The notes under the pieces were generated by a model. That model worked only from the letters and a program-made list of their open reading frames with translations. It did no database searches and was not told the DNA's origin. A stretch of DNA of 64,000 bases, from contig JADJBM010000008.1 in assembly GCA_016703785.1 (NCBI GenBank), positions 186,001 to 250,000 of the forward strand, read 5' to 3'. Origin of the DNA: Betaproteobacteria bacterium. Lineage in GTDB: Bacteria; Pseudomonadota; Gammaproteobacteria; Burkholderiales; Rhodocyclaceae. This document shows positions 44,653-57,340 of this stretch, in pieces. The position numbers and the translations under genes were made by a program. The stretch's first letter is position 1. The number at the start of each line of letters is the position of its first letter.

Positions 44653-47232
44653 TCAAAGATTGAAATCAACCTGGGGGGAAGCCGCACCCCCGCCCGCGTT
44701 CAAGCCCATGCAGGCGCGCAAGTCGGCAGCCAGCTCTGCCCCGGTCTGGTAGCGCTGCGCATTGTCCTTGGCCAGCGCTTTGTCGATGATCGCCTCGAGG
44801 CACTCCGGCACTTGCGGGTTGAAGTCCCGGATGTGCGGATGCGCCTCGTTGGCGATCTTGAACATCAGCTGGGCCATCGAATCCCCCTCGAAGGGCAGCT
44901 TGCCGGACGCCATCTGGAACAGCATGACGCCAAGGGAGAACAGATCGGAACGGCCGTCGATCTTCTTGCCGGCCAGCTGTTCAGGCGACATGTAGCTCGG
45001 TGTGCCGAGCACCATGCCGGTCTTCGTCCTCGACGAGTCGGTAATGCGTGCAATGCCGAAATCGGTCACCTTGACAGAGTCGGATTCAGGTTCATACATG
45101 ATGTTGGCGGGCTTGATGTCACGATGGACCACGCTGTTCTGGTGGGCATACGAGAGCGCATCGGCGACACGGGCCGCGATGTCCATCACCTTCGCGATGG
45201 GCATCAGGTTGCCGGTCTTAGTGTAGGGCACCAGATCCTTGCCTTTGAGAAATTCCATGGCGATATAGGCCAGGTCGTGCTCCTCGCCGGCATCGAAAAT
45301 CGTCACGATGTTCGGGTGGTTCAGGCGACCGGCGGTCTCGGCTTCGCGGAAGAAACGTTCTTTCACATCCTTGAGTTCGTCTTCCTCGAACTCCTGGGAC
45401 AGGGCCATGGTCTTGATGGCGACGACGCGGTTGATCTTCGGATCGCGCCCGAGGTACACAACGCCCATGGCGCCCTTGCCGAGTTCCTTCTCGACCTGGT
45501 AGCGGCCGAGCATGGGCTTCTCGACCTGCCCACCCTCGAGGATCATCGTGCCCTGCGCGGTCGAGCGCCCACCGCCGAGGATGACCGTCTCCGACATGGC
45601 CTTGGCGCGGCTGAGCTTCTGCTCCAGGTCACGGAATTTCGGGTTGAATTCGGCCATGTAGCGGAACACCGACTCCGCCTTGTTGAACTGGCGCTTGCGC
45701 TCGAAATCCAGCGCCAGGTTGTAGAGGTTTTCCATCACCGCATTGTCGAGGGGACACTTGCGGAACTTGTCGAAGGCCATGTCGAGCTGGCCCTGGCCCT
45801 GGAAGGCCAGGCCCAGCATGCGGTTGGATTCGGCCGAATCCGCCTCCGATTTCTCCTTCCCCCGTTCGGTGACGAGAAAGCGTTTGGTGGTGAGCAACAA
45901 ATGGCCGAGCAGCAGCAGGGTGGCCGGCACCATCAGCTGCAGCCACATCAGCTGGGCGGTCATCAGCACAAAGTGCGCCGCGATCAGGACGACGAACAGG
46001 CCGGCTGTCACACCCGCGCCCATGCCAGCCTTGAGGCGCGGCAGCAACGCGATCAGATAAGCCGCCACAAGCAGGAACGCCAGTCGCTCGACCACCCAAC
46101 CCCAGGTTGGCACCACGAAGAAATGCTCCTGCAGGATGCTCGATATCGTGTGGGCCTGCATCAGCACGGCCGGCATGGCCGGCGATACCGGCGTGACGAA
46201 AATGCTGCCGACGCCGGCCGCAGTCGGGCCGATCAGGACGATCTTGTCCTTGTACTTGTCCAGCGGAATCTTGCCGCTCGTCACGTCGAAGAACGAATCC
46301 ACCTGAAAGGCCGGCCTGCCGTCCCGGTCCTTGTAGAAGAAGGTGTTCATCTGCATGACCGGATCGGTGCCGATCTTCAGGTTACCCAGGCTTACCGTGT
46401 CGCCCAGCCTGACTTTGATGTCGGCCACGCCCAGATTCAGGCTCTTCGCTGCGATCATCAGGGACAGCGCGGGATAAATCTCGTTGAAATGGGCCAGCAC
46501 CAGCGGCTCGGTGCGAATGCCGCCATCGACGTCAGGGTTGACATTGAGATGCCCGATGGCCGACGCGCCAATCCCGAGCACTTCCACGAGCGGCACCTCG
46601 ACGTCTGAGGTAAGCAGCGGTATGTCCTCGCTTTTCTCCACCTGGGTAATGGCGTTCTTCTTGATGAAGTCGGGCAGCGGCCGGTCCGGCCGGCCGCGCG
46701 GCTCTCCCAGCCGAAAAAGCATCGGCAGGACGACATTGCCCGCCTTGGCAATGGACTCACCCAAACGTCGGTCGGAGTTGAGCTTCTGTTCGGCCTCTGC
46801 CAGCACGGGCCCGAATTGGCCCAGCGGCGGCGGCTGGGCGGCAAGCGACTCCGCCCCACCGGCAAGGGGTGCACCTCCGGCCTGGCCGTAGAGCTCGATC
46901 AGCTTGTTGATATAGGCGAGCCCCGGATCGATCTGTGGCTCGGAAAAGAAAATGGTGGAGGCGATGACCTTGGCTTTGGCTGCAGCCAGCCCGTCGATCA
47001 TCTTTGCATGCACTTCACGCGACCAGGGCCAGCGGCCGAGGTTGTCGATGCTCTGCTTGTCGATGGCGATGACGGCGATCTTGCTGCTCGGTTCGCGCGT
47101 GATGGCGCCGACGCCGAGATCGTAGGCCTTGCGCTCCAGGCTCTGCAGCAGTTCGCCGCCGCCCGCAAAGAGCATGACCAGGCTTACGACGACGCCTATG
47201 AACCAGTCGGTTTTCCAAAAACTCTTCGACAC
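44653..47232 (-). CDS. CHASE2-TPR-Ser/Thr protein kinase
   Basis: 859 residues from GTG 47232, which has an AGGAGAGG site upstream; GTG 47289 would add 19 residues. Order: N-terminal membrane helix, periplasmic CHASE2 domain (IAVIAIDKQSIDNLGRWPWS, KIVLIGPTAAGVGSIFVTPV), three or four membrane helices, a short TPR-like stretch (LDMAFDKFRKCPL to AEFNPKF), then a Hanks-type kinase. Kinase motifs: LGKGAMGVVYLG, catalytic Lys in VVAIKTM, VVHRDIKPANIM, VTDFGIARI and GTPSYMSPEQL. The kinase is C-terminal and cytoplasmic, unlike PknB-type proteins. It heads the signalling block. Confidence 0.92.
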   Translation of the reverse strand: MSKSFWKTDWFIGVVVSLVMLFAGGGELLQSLERKAYDLGVGAITREPSSKIAVIAIDKQSIDNLGRWPWSREVHAKMIDGLAAAKAKVIASTIFFSEPQIDPGLAYINKLIELYGQAGGAPLAGGAESLAAQPPPLGQFGPVLAEAEQKLNSDRRLGESIAKAGNVVLPMLFRLGEPRGRPDRPLPDFIKKNAITQVEKSEDIPLLTSDVEVPLVEVLGIGASAIGHLNVNPDVDGGIRTEPLVLAHFNEIYPALSLMIAAKSLNLGVADIKVRLGDTVSLGNLKIGTDPVMQMNTFFYKDRDGRPAFQVDSFFDVTSGKIPLDKYKDKIVLIGPTAAGVGSIFVTPVSPAMPAVLMQAHTISSILQEHFFVVPTWGWVVERLAFLLVAAYLIALLPRLKAGMGAGVTAGLFVVLIAAHFVLMTAQLMWLQLMVPATLLLLGHLLLTTKRFLVTERGKEKSEADSAESNRMLGLAFQGQGQLDMAFDKFRKCPLDNAVMENLYNLALDFERKRQFNKAESVFRYMAEFNPKFRDLEQKLSRAKAMSETVILGGGRSTAQGTMILEGGQVEKPMLGRYQVEKELGKGAMGVVYLGRDPKINRVVAIKTMALSQEFEEDELKDVKERFFREAETAGRLNHPNIVTIFDAGEEHDLAYIAMEFLKGKDLVPYTKTGNLMPIAKVMDIAARVADALSYAHQNSVVHRDIKPANIMYEPESDSVKVTDFGIARITDSSRTKTGMVLGTPSYMSPEQLAGKKIDGRSDLFSLGVMLFQMASGKLPFEGDSMAQLMFKIANEAHPHIRDFNPQVPECLEAIIDKALAKDNAQRYQTGAELAADLRACMGLNAGGGAASPQVDFNL

Positions 47233-47497
47233 GCCGCGCTGTCCTCTCCTGCTGAATATTGTCTTTATTGGAGAAGCTGTCGCGCACACGCTGATGGTTC
47301 ACCCGCCCAGCACTTTGCGCACGACTTCATTTAAAGCTGCAGGCAGGCCATCCTCGGAACCCTACCAACCTGCGTAGAAACAGCAATTTAATCGTAATTC
47401 TTACAGGCAAACATGAAGTCAGTCAAATATTTCTCAGCCAGATACGAAGGATAAAGCATCCGGCTGGTTTAGCCGCTAGCCCGATAGCGGGCACCCT
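47233..47497. other. Intergenic region upstream of the kinase gene, with two small hairpins
   Basis: No gene was found. It must contain the minus-strand promoter of the kinase operon. A TTGACT hexamer on the minus strand (about 47426) is followed by an A/T-rich stretch, but no good -10 at 16-18 bp stands out. Two small hairpins (CGGCT-N5-AGCCG near 47462-47476 and GCCCG-N4-CGGGC near 47480-47493) lie next to the sucD terminator. Confidence 0.35.
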
Positions 47498-47500
47498 CAA

Positions 47501-47534
47501 ACGACAACGCCACCCTGATGGGTGGCGCTGTCGT
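47501..47534 (-). terminator. Terminator hairpin after sucD
   Basis: A 15-base stem (47501-47515 with 47520-47534, one G-T pair) closes a four-base loop, 19 bases beyond the sucD stop. On the minus strand it ends in only TTT, so the T-tract is weak. Confidence 0.75.
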
Positions 47535-47552
47535 GAATACTCCATGCGAAGA

Positions 47553-48440
47553 TTAGATCACCGACTTCAACAGCTTGCCCATCTCGGCCGGATTTTTCGT
47601 AGTCCTGATGCCGCAGGCTTCCATGACGGCCAGTTTCTCCTGTGCCGTGCCCTTGCCGCCGGAAATGATGGCACCGGCGTGCCCCATGCGCTTGCCCGCC
47701 GGTGCAGTGACGCCGGCGATGAATCCCACGACCGGCTTCTTGTTCCGGCACTCCTTGGCATACCACTCGGCGGCCGCCTCTTCATCTGAACCGCCGATCT
47801 CGCCAATCATGATGACGGCGTCGGTATCCGGATCGTTCATGAACAATTCCAGCACGTCCTTGTGCTTGAGCCCATTCACCGGGTCGCCGCCGATGCCCAC
47901 GGCCGTCGACTGACCCAGTCCCAAGTCGGAGAGCTGCCCCACTGCTTCATAGGTCAGGGTGCCGGAGCGCGACACCACGCCGATGCGGCCCTTCATGTGG
48001 ATGTGGCCGGGCATGATGCCGATCTTGATTTCGTCCGGCGTGATGATGCCGGGGCAGTTGGGGCCGCACAGGACGGTTTTAGAGCCGGCCTTGCGCATCT
48101 TCTCCTTCACCTCGACCATGTCGCGCGCCGGGATGCCCTCGGTGATGCAAATGACGAGATCGAGTTCGGCTTCGACAGCCTCCCAGATCGCTGCCGCCGC
48201 AAATGGCGGCGGCACGTAGACGACCGAAGCATTGACGCCCGTCTGCTTCCTGGCTTCCTTGACGGAGGCAAAGATCGGAATGCCCTCGTAGGATTCCCCC
48301 GGTTTCTTCGGGTTCACGCCCGCCACGAAGCAGTTCGCCCCGTTGGCGTACTCCTTGCACATCTTGGTGTGGAACTGGCCGGTCTTGCCGGTAATGCCCT
48401 GCGTGACGACCCGGGTATCCTTGTTGATAAGGATGCTCAT
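47553..48440 (-). CDS. sucD: Succinyl-CoA synthetase alpha subunit
   Basis: 295 residues. The CoA-binding Rossmann region (VVTQGITGKTGQFHTKMCKE), ligase segment GPNCPGIITPDEIKIGIMPG and phosphorylated active-site histidine in GHAGAIISGGKGTAQEK are all typical. With SucC it interconverts succinyl-CoA and succinate in the TCA cycle with NTP formation. Its gene follows sucC by 20 bases. The paa pathway next door yields succinyl-CoA, a useful metabolic neighbour. Confidence 0.97.
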   Translation of the reverse strand: MSILINKDTRVVTQGITGKTGQFHTKMCKEYANGANCFVAGVNPKKPGESYEGIPIFASVKEARKQTGVNASVVYVPPPFAAAAIWEAVEAELDLVICITEGIPARDMVEVKEKMRKAGSKTVLCGPNCPGIITPDEIKIGIMPGHIHMKGRIGVVSRSGTLTYEAVGQLSDLGLGQSTAVGIGGDPVNGLKHKDVLELFMNDPDTDAVIMIGEIGGSDEEAAAEWYAKECRNKKPVVGFIAGVTAPAGKRMGHAGAIISGGKGTAQEKLAVMEACGIRTTKNPAEMGKLLKSVI

Positions 48441-48460
48441 TCTGGTTTCCTTCCTTTTCC

Positions 48461-49627
<1,167 letters not shown>

Positions 49628-49733
49628 GCTTGGTCCTTGCTGATTGAATCTGAAGATGGAACAACGGAAAGGCGAGAGAGCACATTAAAGCGCACGACCT
49701 TTCGGAGAAACGCGATAGGTTTCATGGAGCTGG

Positions 49734-49752
49734 TCATAATATCACATTATGA
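49734..49752. promoter_or_regulatory. Palindrome TCATAAT-N5-ATTATGA upstream of sucC
   Basis: A perfect inverted repeat with seven-base arms and a five-base spacer lies about 110 bp upstream of the sucC start and 34 bp after the paaY stop. It could be an operator for sucCD. No regulator can be assigned. Confidence 0.4.
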
Positions 49753-49786
49753 CCCCTCTCCAGAGGGAGAACAGGCGTCCGGGCGA

Positions 49787-50425
49787 CTATTCGGGCTTGA
49801 TTTCCGGTTCCATCCCGGCCCATTCCGCCTTGGCTTCGATCAGCGGCTTGATGTCGGGCAGGAGGATGCGCTTGCGATCCGCTTCGACTTCCGTCAGGGC
49901 GACGGTTTCGGTCATGGTCGCCAGGGACCGGCGCGCAAGATGCTGGTACAGAACGGTGCCCTCGTGCTTCCAGGCCATTTCCTGTTCGGAAAGTTGGCGA
50001 ACCACTTTTGCCGGCATCCCCGCCACGAGGCTCTTGGCCGGCACGGCCATGCCGGCCTTGACGAAGGCCATGGCCGCCACGATGGAAGACTCCCCCACCT
50101 CGGCCTTGTCCATCACTACCGCATTCATGCCAACCAGCGCATTCTTTCCTATGCGACAGCAGTGCAGCACCGCGCCATGGCCGATATGCCCGTTCTCCTC
50201 GACCACGGTATCGCGTTCGGGGAATCCATGTACGATGCAGCAATCCTGAATGTTCACGCCGCGTTCGATGCGGATGCGCCCGAAATCCCCGCGCAGGCAG
50301 GCACTCGGACCGATGTAGCAATCCGGCCCGATGATGACGTCTCCTATAAGGGTTGCCGACGGATGGACGTAGGTCGAGGGATGGACGACTGGCGTAACCC
50401 CCTCTATCGAAAAGACTTTAACCAT
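49787..50425 (-). CDS. paaY: PaaY-like hexapeptide-repeat thioesterase/gamma-carbonic anhydrase family
   Basis: 212 residues. Left-handed beta-helix repeats begin HPSATLIGDVIIGPDCYIGP, with histidines positioned as in gamma-class carbonic anhydrases (VHGFPERD, NGHIGHGAVLHCC). The extension ending KAEWAGMEPEIKPE and the length fit PaaY, a housekeeping thioesterase that protects the phenylacetate pathway from dead-end CoA esters. It is divergent from paaG, so the 135-bp gap between them is a shared control region. Confidence 0.85.
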   Translation of the reverse strand: MVKVFSIEGVTPVVHPSTYVHPSATLIGDVIIGPDCYIGPSACLRGDFGRIRIERGVNIQDCCIVHGFPERDTVVEENGHIGHGAVLHCCRIGKNALVGMNAVVMDKAEVGESSIVAAMAFVKAGMAVPAKSLVAGMPAKVVRQLSEQEMAWKHEGTVLYQHLARRSLATMTETVALTEVEADRKRILLPDIKPLIEAKAEWAGMEPEIKPE

Positions 50426-50560
50426 TGAACGCCCTCAGGCAGAATGATGCATGTTGTACGTACGTTCTGAATTATGTAGCATGTCGGCTGCGAAGTAAAA
50501 TGATACCGATGACTTCGCCTCAATCATGATTTCTGTATCTAAATAACGGCCCTGGGCAGT
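50426..50560. promoter_or_regulatory. Divergent paaY/paaG control region
   Basis: This gap must hold promoters for both genes. It is A/T-richer than its surroundings and contains an ACGTACGT palindrome at 50459-50466 and an imperfect dyad GAAGT...ACTTC near 50490-50515. No match to the TGAATGA-N4-TCATTCA operator of the downstream TetR cluster is present. Confidence 0.4.
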
Positions 50561-51343
50561 ATGGATTGCATTCTCTACCAGTTCGGCGACGGTGTCGCGC
50601 GCATCACGCTGAACCGCCCTGAAAAAATGAACAGCCTGAATGCGGCGATGCATGGCGAATTTCGCCAGGCCATCGAACGCACACTGGCGGACGACGCCCG
50701 CGCCCTGATCCTGACGGGAGCCGGTCGTGCCTTCTGCACCGGGCAGGACCTGGCCGAGCGGGTCACCCCGCCCGGCTCACCGCCGCCCGACCTGGCGCTT
50801 TCCATCGAGACCCATTACAAGCCCCTGGTGCTGGCCCTGCGCGCCCTGCCCATTCCCGTCATTGCAGCGGTCAACGGCGCCGCGGCGGGCGCCGGCGCCA
50901 GCCTGGCACTGGCCTGCGACATCGTCCTGGCGGTGCGGTCCGCCTTTTTCATCCAGGCCTTCAGCAAGCTTGGGCTGGCGCCGGACTGCGGCGGCAGCTA
51001 CTTCCTGCCGCGGCTGGCCGGTTCCGCACGCGCCATGGGCCTGGCGCTGACCGCCGAGAAACTCTCGGCCGAGCAGGCCGCTGCCTGGGGCGTGATCTGG
51101 CAATGCGTGGATGACGACCGGCTGATGCCCGAAGCCGAGGCGCTTGCCGAACGCTTCGCGCAAGGCCCGCCGCTCGCCTACGCCGCCATCAAGCGCACGC
51201 TCTACGCCTCCCCGCACAACACGCTGGAGCAGCAACTCGACCTGGAACGCGACACCCAGGGCGCGCTCGGGCGCAGCGAGGATTACCGCGAGGGCGTCAC
51301 TGCCTTCATGGAGAAGCGCCCGGCCGTCTTCCGGGGCAAGTAA
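50561..51343 (+). CDS. paaG: PaaG-type ring-epoxide-CoA isomerase (crotonase family)
   Basis: 260 residues. GAGRAFCTGQDLAER, PDLALSIETHYKPLVLALRA, AFSKLGLAPDCGG and the ending DYREGVTAFMEKRPAVFRGK match PaaG, which isomerises ring-1,2-epoxyphenylacetyl-CoA to the oxepin. The Asp in LAPDCGG is the catalytic acid expected for isomerases rather than the second Glu of hydratases. It is the first gene of the plus-strand paa operon here; the paaABCDE monooxygenase genes are not in the window. Confidence 0.9.
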   Translation: MDCILYQFGDGVARITLNRPEKMNSLNAAMHGEFRQAIERTLADDARALILTGAGRAFCTGQDLAERVTPPGSPPPDLALSIETHYKPLVLALRALPIPVIAAVNGAAAGAGASLALACDIVLAVRSAFFIQAFSKLGLAPDCGGSYFLPRLAGSARAMGLALTAEKLSAEQAAAWGVIWQCVDDDRLMPEAEALAERFAQGPPLAYAAIKRTLYASPHNTLEQQLDLERDTQGALGRSEDYREGVTAFMEKRPAVFRGK

Positions 51344-51352
51344 ACTTAAATC

Positions 51353-53014
<1,662 letters not shown>

Positions 53015-53065
53015 GGAATTGAACGGGAGAGCATCAAACCGCAAGGCAATGAGGAGGAGACAGTC

Positions 53066-54379
<1,314 letters not shown>

Positions 54380-54398
54380 TCTGAAGCCCGGTCGGGTG

Positions 54399-55143
54399 AT
54401 GTCATTCAAGGACCATTTCTCGGCCCAGGCGACGGACTACGCCCGCTTCCGCCCGGACTATCCGGCCGGACTGTTCGCCTGGCTGGCCGGCATCGCGCCG
54501 ATGCGCGACACTGCCTGGGATTGCGGCACCGGCAGCGGCCAGGCCGCGGTGGGGCTGGCCGCCCATTTCCGGCATGTCATCGCCACCGATCCGAGCCGGC
54601 GACAGCTCGACCATGCCGAGCCCCATCCGCGGGTCGAATACCGCCAGGCTTCCGCAGAAGTCAGTCTCCTCGATACGGCGAGCGTCGACCTGGTCACGGT
54701 GGCCCAGGCCATCCACTGGTTCGAGCTGGAGAAGTTCTACGCCGAAGCGAAGCGCGTGCTGAAGCCGGGCGGGGTCATCGCCGCATGGACCTACACCCTG
54801 CTCGATGTCGAGGCGGGCATCGACGAACTTCTGACCGATTTCTACAGGAACGTGGTCGGCCGCTACTGGCCGCCCGAGCGCAGGATGGTCGACGACCGCT
54901 ACCGCTCGCTGCCCTTCCCCTTCGAGCCTCTTCAGCCGCCGGCCTTCGAGATCCGCACGGAATGGTCGCGCGACGACCTGCTCGGCTACCTCGGCACCTG
55001 GTCGGCCACCCAGGCCTACATCCAGGCGAAGGGCATCGACCCGCTCGCGGACTTCGGCCGGCGCCTGCTGCCGCTGTGGCCCGACCCGTTGCAGAAAAAA
55101 GCTCCTGCGCTGGCCGCTGCATCTGCGCGTCGGCCGGGCATAG
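54399..55143 (+). pseudogene. Class I SAM methyltransferase, apparent +1 frameshift near the 3' end
   Basis: Motif I is AWDCGTGSGQAAVGLAAHF, with ATDPSRRQLDHA and VDLVTVAQAIHWFELEKFYA, as in the small UbiE-like proteins of about 250 residues. Removing one A from the A6 run at 55095-55100 gives DPLQKKLLRWPLHLRVGRA and a stop at 55143, the usual ending. As written, the frame runs on for more than 500 unrelated residues. This is probably a sequencing error or a recent homopolymer mutation. Start ATG 54399 was preferred to GTG 54396. Confidence 0.78.
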
Positions 55144-55159
55144 CTGGGAGAAAGTCAGC

Positions 55160-55177
55160 CTGCGCAGTACGGCGCAG
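55160..55177. terminator. Small hairpin between convergent genes
   Basis: CTGCGC (55160-55165) pairs perfectly with GCGCAG (55172-55177) around a six-base loop, between the convergent methyltransferase and hydratase genes. No T-tract is present, so terminator function is only possible. Confidence 0.35.
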
Positions 55178-55942
55178 TTACTTCCCTTCGAGGAATGCCG
55201 TCACGCGCCGCTGCGTCTCGGGCGCGGCAAGCAGCAGGCCGCTGCCGGCCAGTTCCGCCCCGAAGCCGTTCTCGCCGCTCCGCCCTGCCACGCTGATGCA
55301 ATGCTTGTTGGCGACCAGCGTCTGCGGCGGCAGCTCGGCCAGGCGCGTCGCCATCGCCTGCGCCCTGGCCTCGAGTTCCGCGGCCGGCGCCGACCATTGC
55401 GCAAGGCCAAGGCCGACGGCGTCCGCTCCGGCAACGAGTTCGGCGCCCAGGATCAGGCGCCGCGCCACCGCTTCGCCACAGATGCGCGTCATGCGCTGCG
55501 TGCCGCCGGCGGCCGGCAGCAGGCCGAGGCGTGCCTCGGGCAGGCCGATGCGCGCAGTATCCGAAACGATGCGCAGGTCGCAGGCCAGCGCCAGTTCGAA
55601 GCCACCGCCCATGGCAGCGCCGCCGATCTCGGCCAGCGTCACCTGCGGCAGCGCCTCCATACGCGCGAAAACTTCCTGCATGCGTCGCGTCAGCGCGATC
55701 ATGCGTTCGCGCCCGGCCGCACTGTCGAAGATGCTGCGCATCAGCGCCAGGTCGGCGCCGGCGCAGAAGACGCGCCCGCTGCTGCGTATCCGCAGGACGC
55801 CGACCTGCCCGGCCTGTGCCACCTCGTCCAGCACTTCATTCAGGCGATCCACCCACGCCTCGTTGATGGCGTTGACCGGCGGGCGGCACAGCGTCGCCGT
55901 GGCGACGCCGCCTTCGATGGAGAGGGAAACCGTCTGTTCCAT
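55178..55942 (-). CDS. Enoyl-CoA hydratase/isomerase family protein
   Basis: 254 residues from ATG 55942. Crotonase features include SSGRVFCAGADLALMRSI (oxyanion hole) and both catalytic glutamates, in GGGFELALACDLRI and RIGLPEARLGLLPAAGGTQR. It should therefore be an active hydratase. It lies four bases after the TetR gene, at the end of the minus-strand operon of the ring/alicyclic cluster. The substrate is inferred to be a cyclic or unsaturated acyl-CoA. Confidence 0.85.
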   Translation of the reverse strand: MEQTVSLSIEGGVATATLCRPPVNAINEAWVDRLNEVLDEVAQAGQVGVLRIRSSGRVFCAGADLALMRSIFDSAAGRERMIALTRRMQEVFARMEALPQVTLAEIGGAAMGGGFELALACDLRIVSDTARIGLPEARLGLLPAAGGTQRMTRICGEAVARRLILGAELVAGADAVGLGLAQWSAPAAELEARAQAMATRLAELPPQTLVANKHCISVAGRSGENGFGAELAGSGLLLAAPETQRRVTAFLEGK

Positions 55943-55946
55943 TGCC

Positions 55947-56672
55947 CTATTTCGTCCGCTTGCCGCCTGCCGGCGCACGACGCCTGGCCTTGCGGCCCAG
56001 GCTGCCGAACGCATCCGTGCGCGCCTGCATGGCATCGAGCACGCGCCTGCCCTTGGCCGTCAGGAACGGCTCGACAAGCAGCTTGATGCCTTCGGCGACG
56101 TACTCCCCCAGGGCGAAGCGCCTGCCCACGGACCAGTGCTTGAGCGCCCAGGCATGGGCAAAGGCGACCAGCTGATACGCCAGCAGGTAGGTATTCACCT
56201 CCTGCATGTGGCCGCCCGCGACGCATTCGTCGACGCAGGCCTCGATCAGGCGGTTGGTCCGCGTTTCCGCATCCTTCACCAGGACTCGGCGGTCGGCGCG
56301 CAGCGTCTTGGTCGAGCGATAGGCCAGCACCGTCGCATCGAGCAGGCCATCGACGATCCGGCAGTACGTCCACACCGCCATGCACAGCCGCTCGACCGGG
56401 TGTCCGACACCCTCGAGTTGCGGCGGGATGTCGTGCTCGTAGGTGTCGAGCACCATCTTCAGCGTCAGGAAGAGGATGTCGTCCTTGTCGCGGAAATACT
56501 GGTAGATCAGGCCGGTACTGATGCCGGCCGCCCGGGCGATTTTCTGGATGGTCGTGGGATAGTAACCCTCCTCGGAGAACAGCTTCACCGCCGCGCGCAC
56601 GATCTGGCCACGCCGCTCCTCGACGAGCCTGGGGTCGCTCACCTGCGCCAGCACATCTCCGGCAGCACTCAT
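55947..56672 (-). CDS. TetR-family regulator of the CoA-thioester cluster
   Basis: 241 residues from ATG 56672, chosen for its GGAGGG site five bases upstream (56677-56682); ATG 56696 is possible. The N-terminal helix-turn-helix is IVRAAVKLFSEEGYYPTTIQ and KIARAAGISTGLIYQYFRDK. The C-terminal ligand domain resembles FadR/AcrR-type TetR proteins that sense acyl-CoAs. The tail is Lys/Arg-rich. Three TGAATGA-N4-TCATTCA-like sites in the two flanking promoter regions are its probable operators. Confidence 0.87.
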   Translation of the reverse strand: MSAAGDVLAQVSDPRLVEERRGQIVRAAVKLFSEEGYYPTTIQKIARAAGISTGLIYQYFRDKDDILFLTLKMVLDTYEHDIPPQLEGVGHPVERLCMAVWTYCRIVDGLLDATVLAYRSTKTLRADRRVLVKDAETRTNRLIEACVDECVAGGHMQEVNTYLLAYQLVAFAHAWALKHWSVGRRFALGEYVAEGIKLLVEPFLTAKGRRVLDAMQARTDAFGSLGRKARRRAPAGGKRTK

Positions 56673-56747
56673 GTTTCCCTCCGGTTCATCGGTCATGGCG
56701 CGGAGTCTGCCATGGAATCGCATCGGGCAAGCCTTTCCCGAAGTGCT

Positions 56748-57301
56748 TCAGTTACCCTCGAACTTCGGCTTTTCGTATACAGCAGTTCGGCGGCGCGGCC
56801 CTGGCCGATGATGCGCGGCAGGATGGCGCAGGCGCCCATGTCGCAGCCGGCCAGGCCGACGCGGACGAAGAGGAAGGCGGTCTTGGTTTCCGGCGTGGCG
56901 TAGCGCAGGTCCGAGGCCATCGAGATGATCGCGCCGGCGCCGGCGCAGATGCCATCCACCGCAGAGATGATCGGCTGCGGGCAGGTGCGCATCTCCTTCA
57001 CCAGGTTGCCCGTCATGCGGGTGAACGCCAGCAGCTCGTTCATGTTCATCTTGGTGAGCGGCCCGATGATTTCATGAACGTCGCCGCCCGAGCAGAAGTT
57101 GCCGCCTGCCCCGGTGATGACTACGACACGCACGTCCTCCGCATACTGGAAGCGATGAAAGGTGTCGCGCAGTTCGGCGTAGCTCTCGAAGGTGAGCGGG
57201 TTCTTCCGTTCCGGACGGTTGAGGGTGATGGTGGCAACGCGATCCGCCACCTCCAGCTTGAAGTGCTCGGGACGCCATTCAGCGGCTTTCAGCTTGTACA
57301 T
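56748..57301 (-). pseudogene. Enoyl-CoA hydratase family gene with internal deletion
   Basis: Residues 1-~175 are normal crotonase sequence (MYKLKAAEWRPEHFKLEVAD, GAGGNFCSGGDVHEIIGPLT, RIIGQGRAAELLYT). Immediately afterwards, in another frame, the DNA encodes EKPKFEGN and a stop at 56748, which is the usual C-terminal end of this subfamily (KPxFEGN). About 65-75 residues between these points are missing, so a deletion joined the middle to the tail out of frame. As written, the frame ends at 56693 with unrelated residues. The gene is very likely inactive, unless the gap is an assembly collapse. Confidence 0.75.
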
Positions 57302-57340
57302 TCGATTCTCCTGTTCATTAATGTTTGCAAGCCGGCGGGT

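Noticed and set aside
50457..50466. GTACGTAC palindrome between paaY and paaG as the regulator binding site
   Set aside because: Too short to assign. It does not match known PaaX or PaaR sites that I can recall with confidence, and no paa regulator gene is in the window.
54396..56903. An apparent 835-residue frame running through the methyltransferase and across three minus-strand genes
   Set aside because: Only the first ~235 residues match a family. The rest is Arg/Ser/Pro/Ala-rich antisense translation caused by a one-base insertion at 55095-55100.
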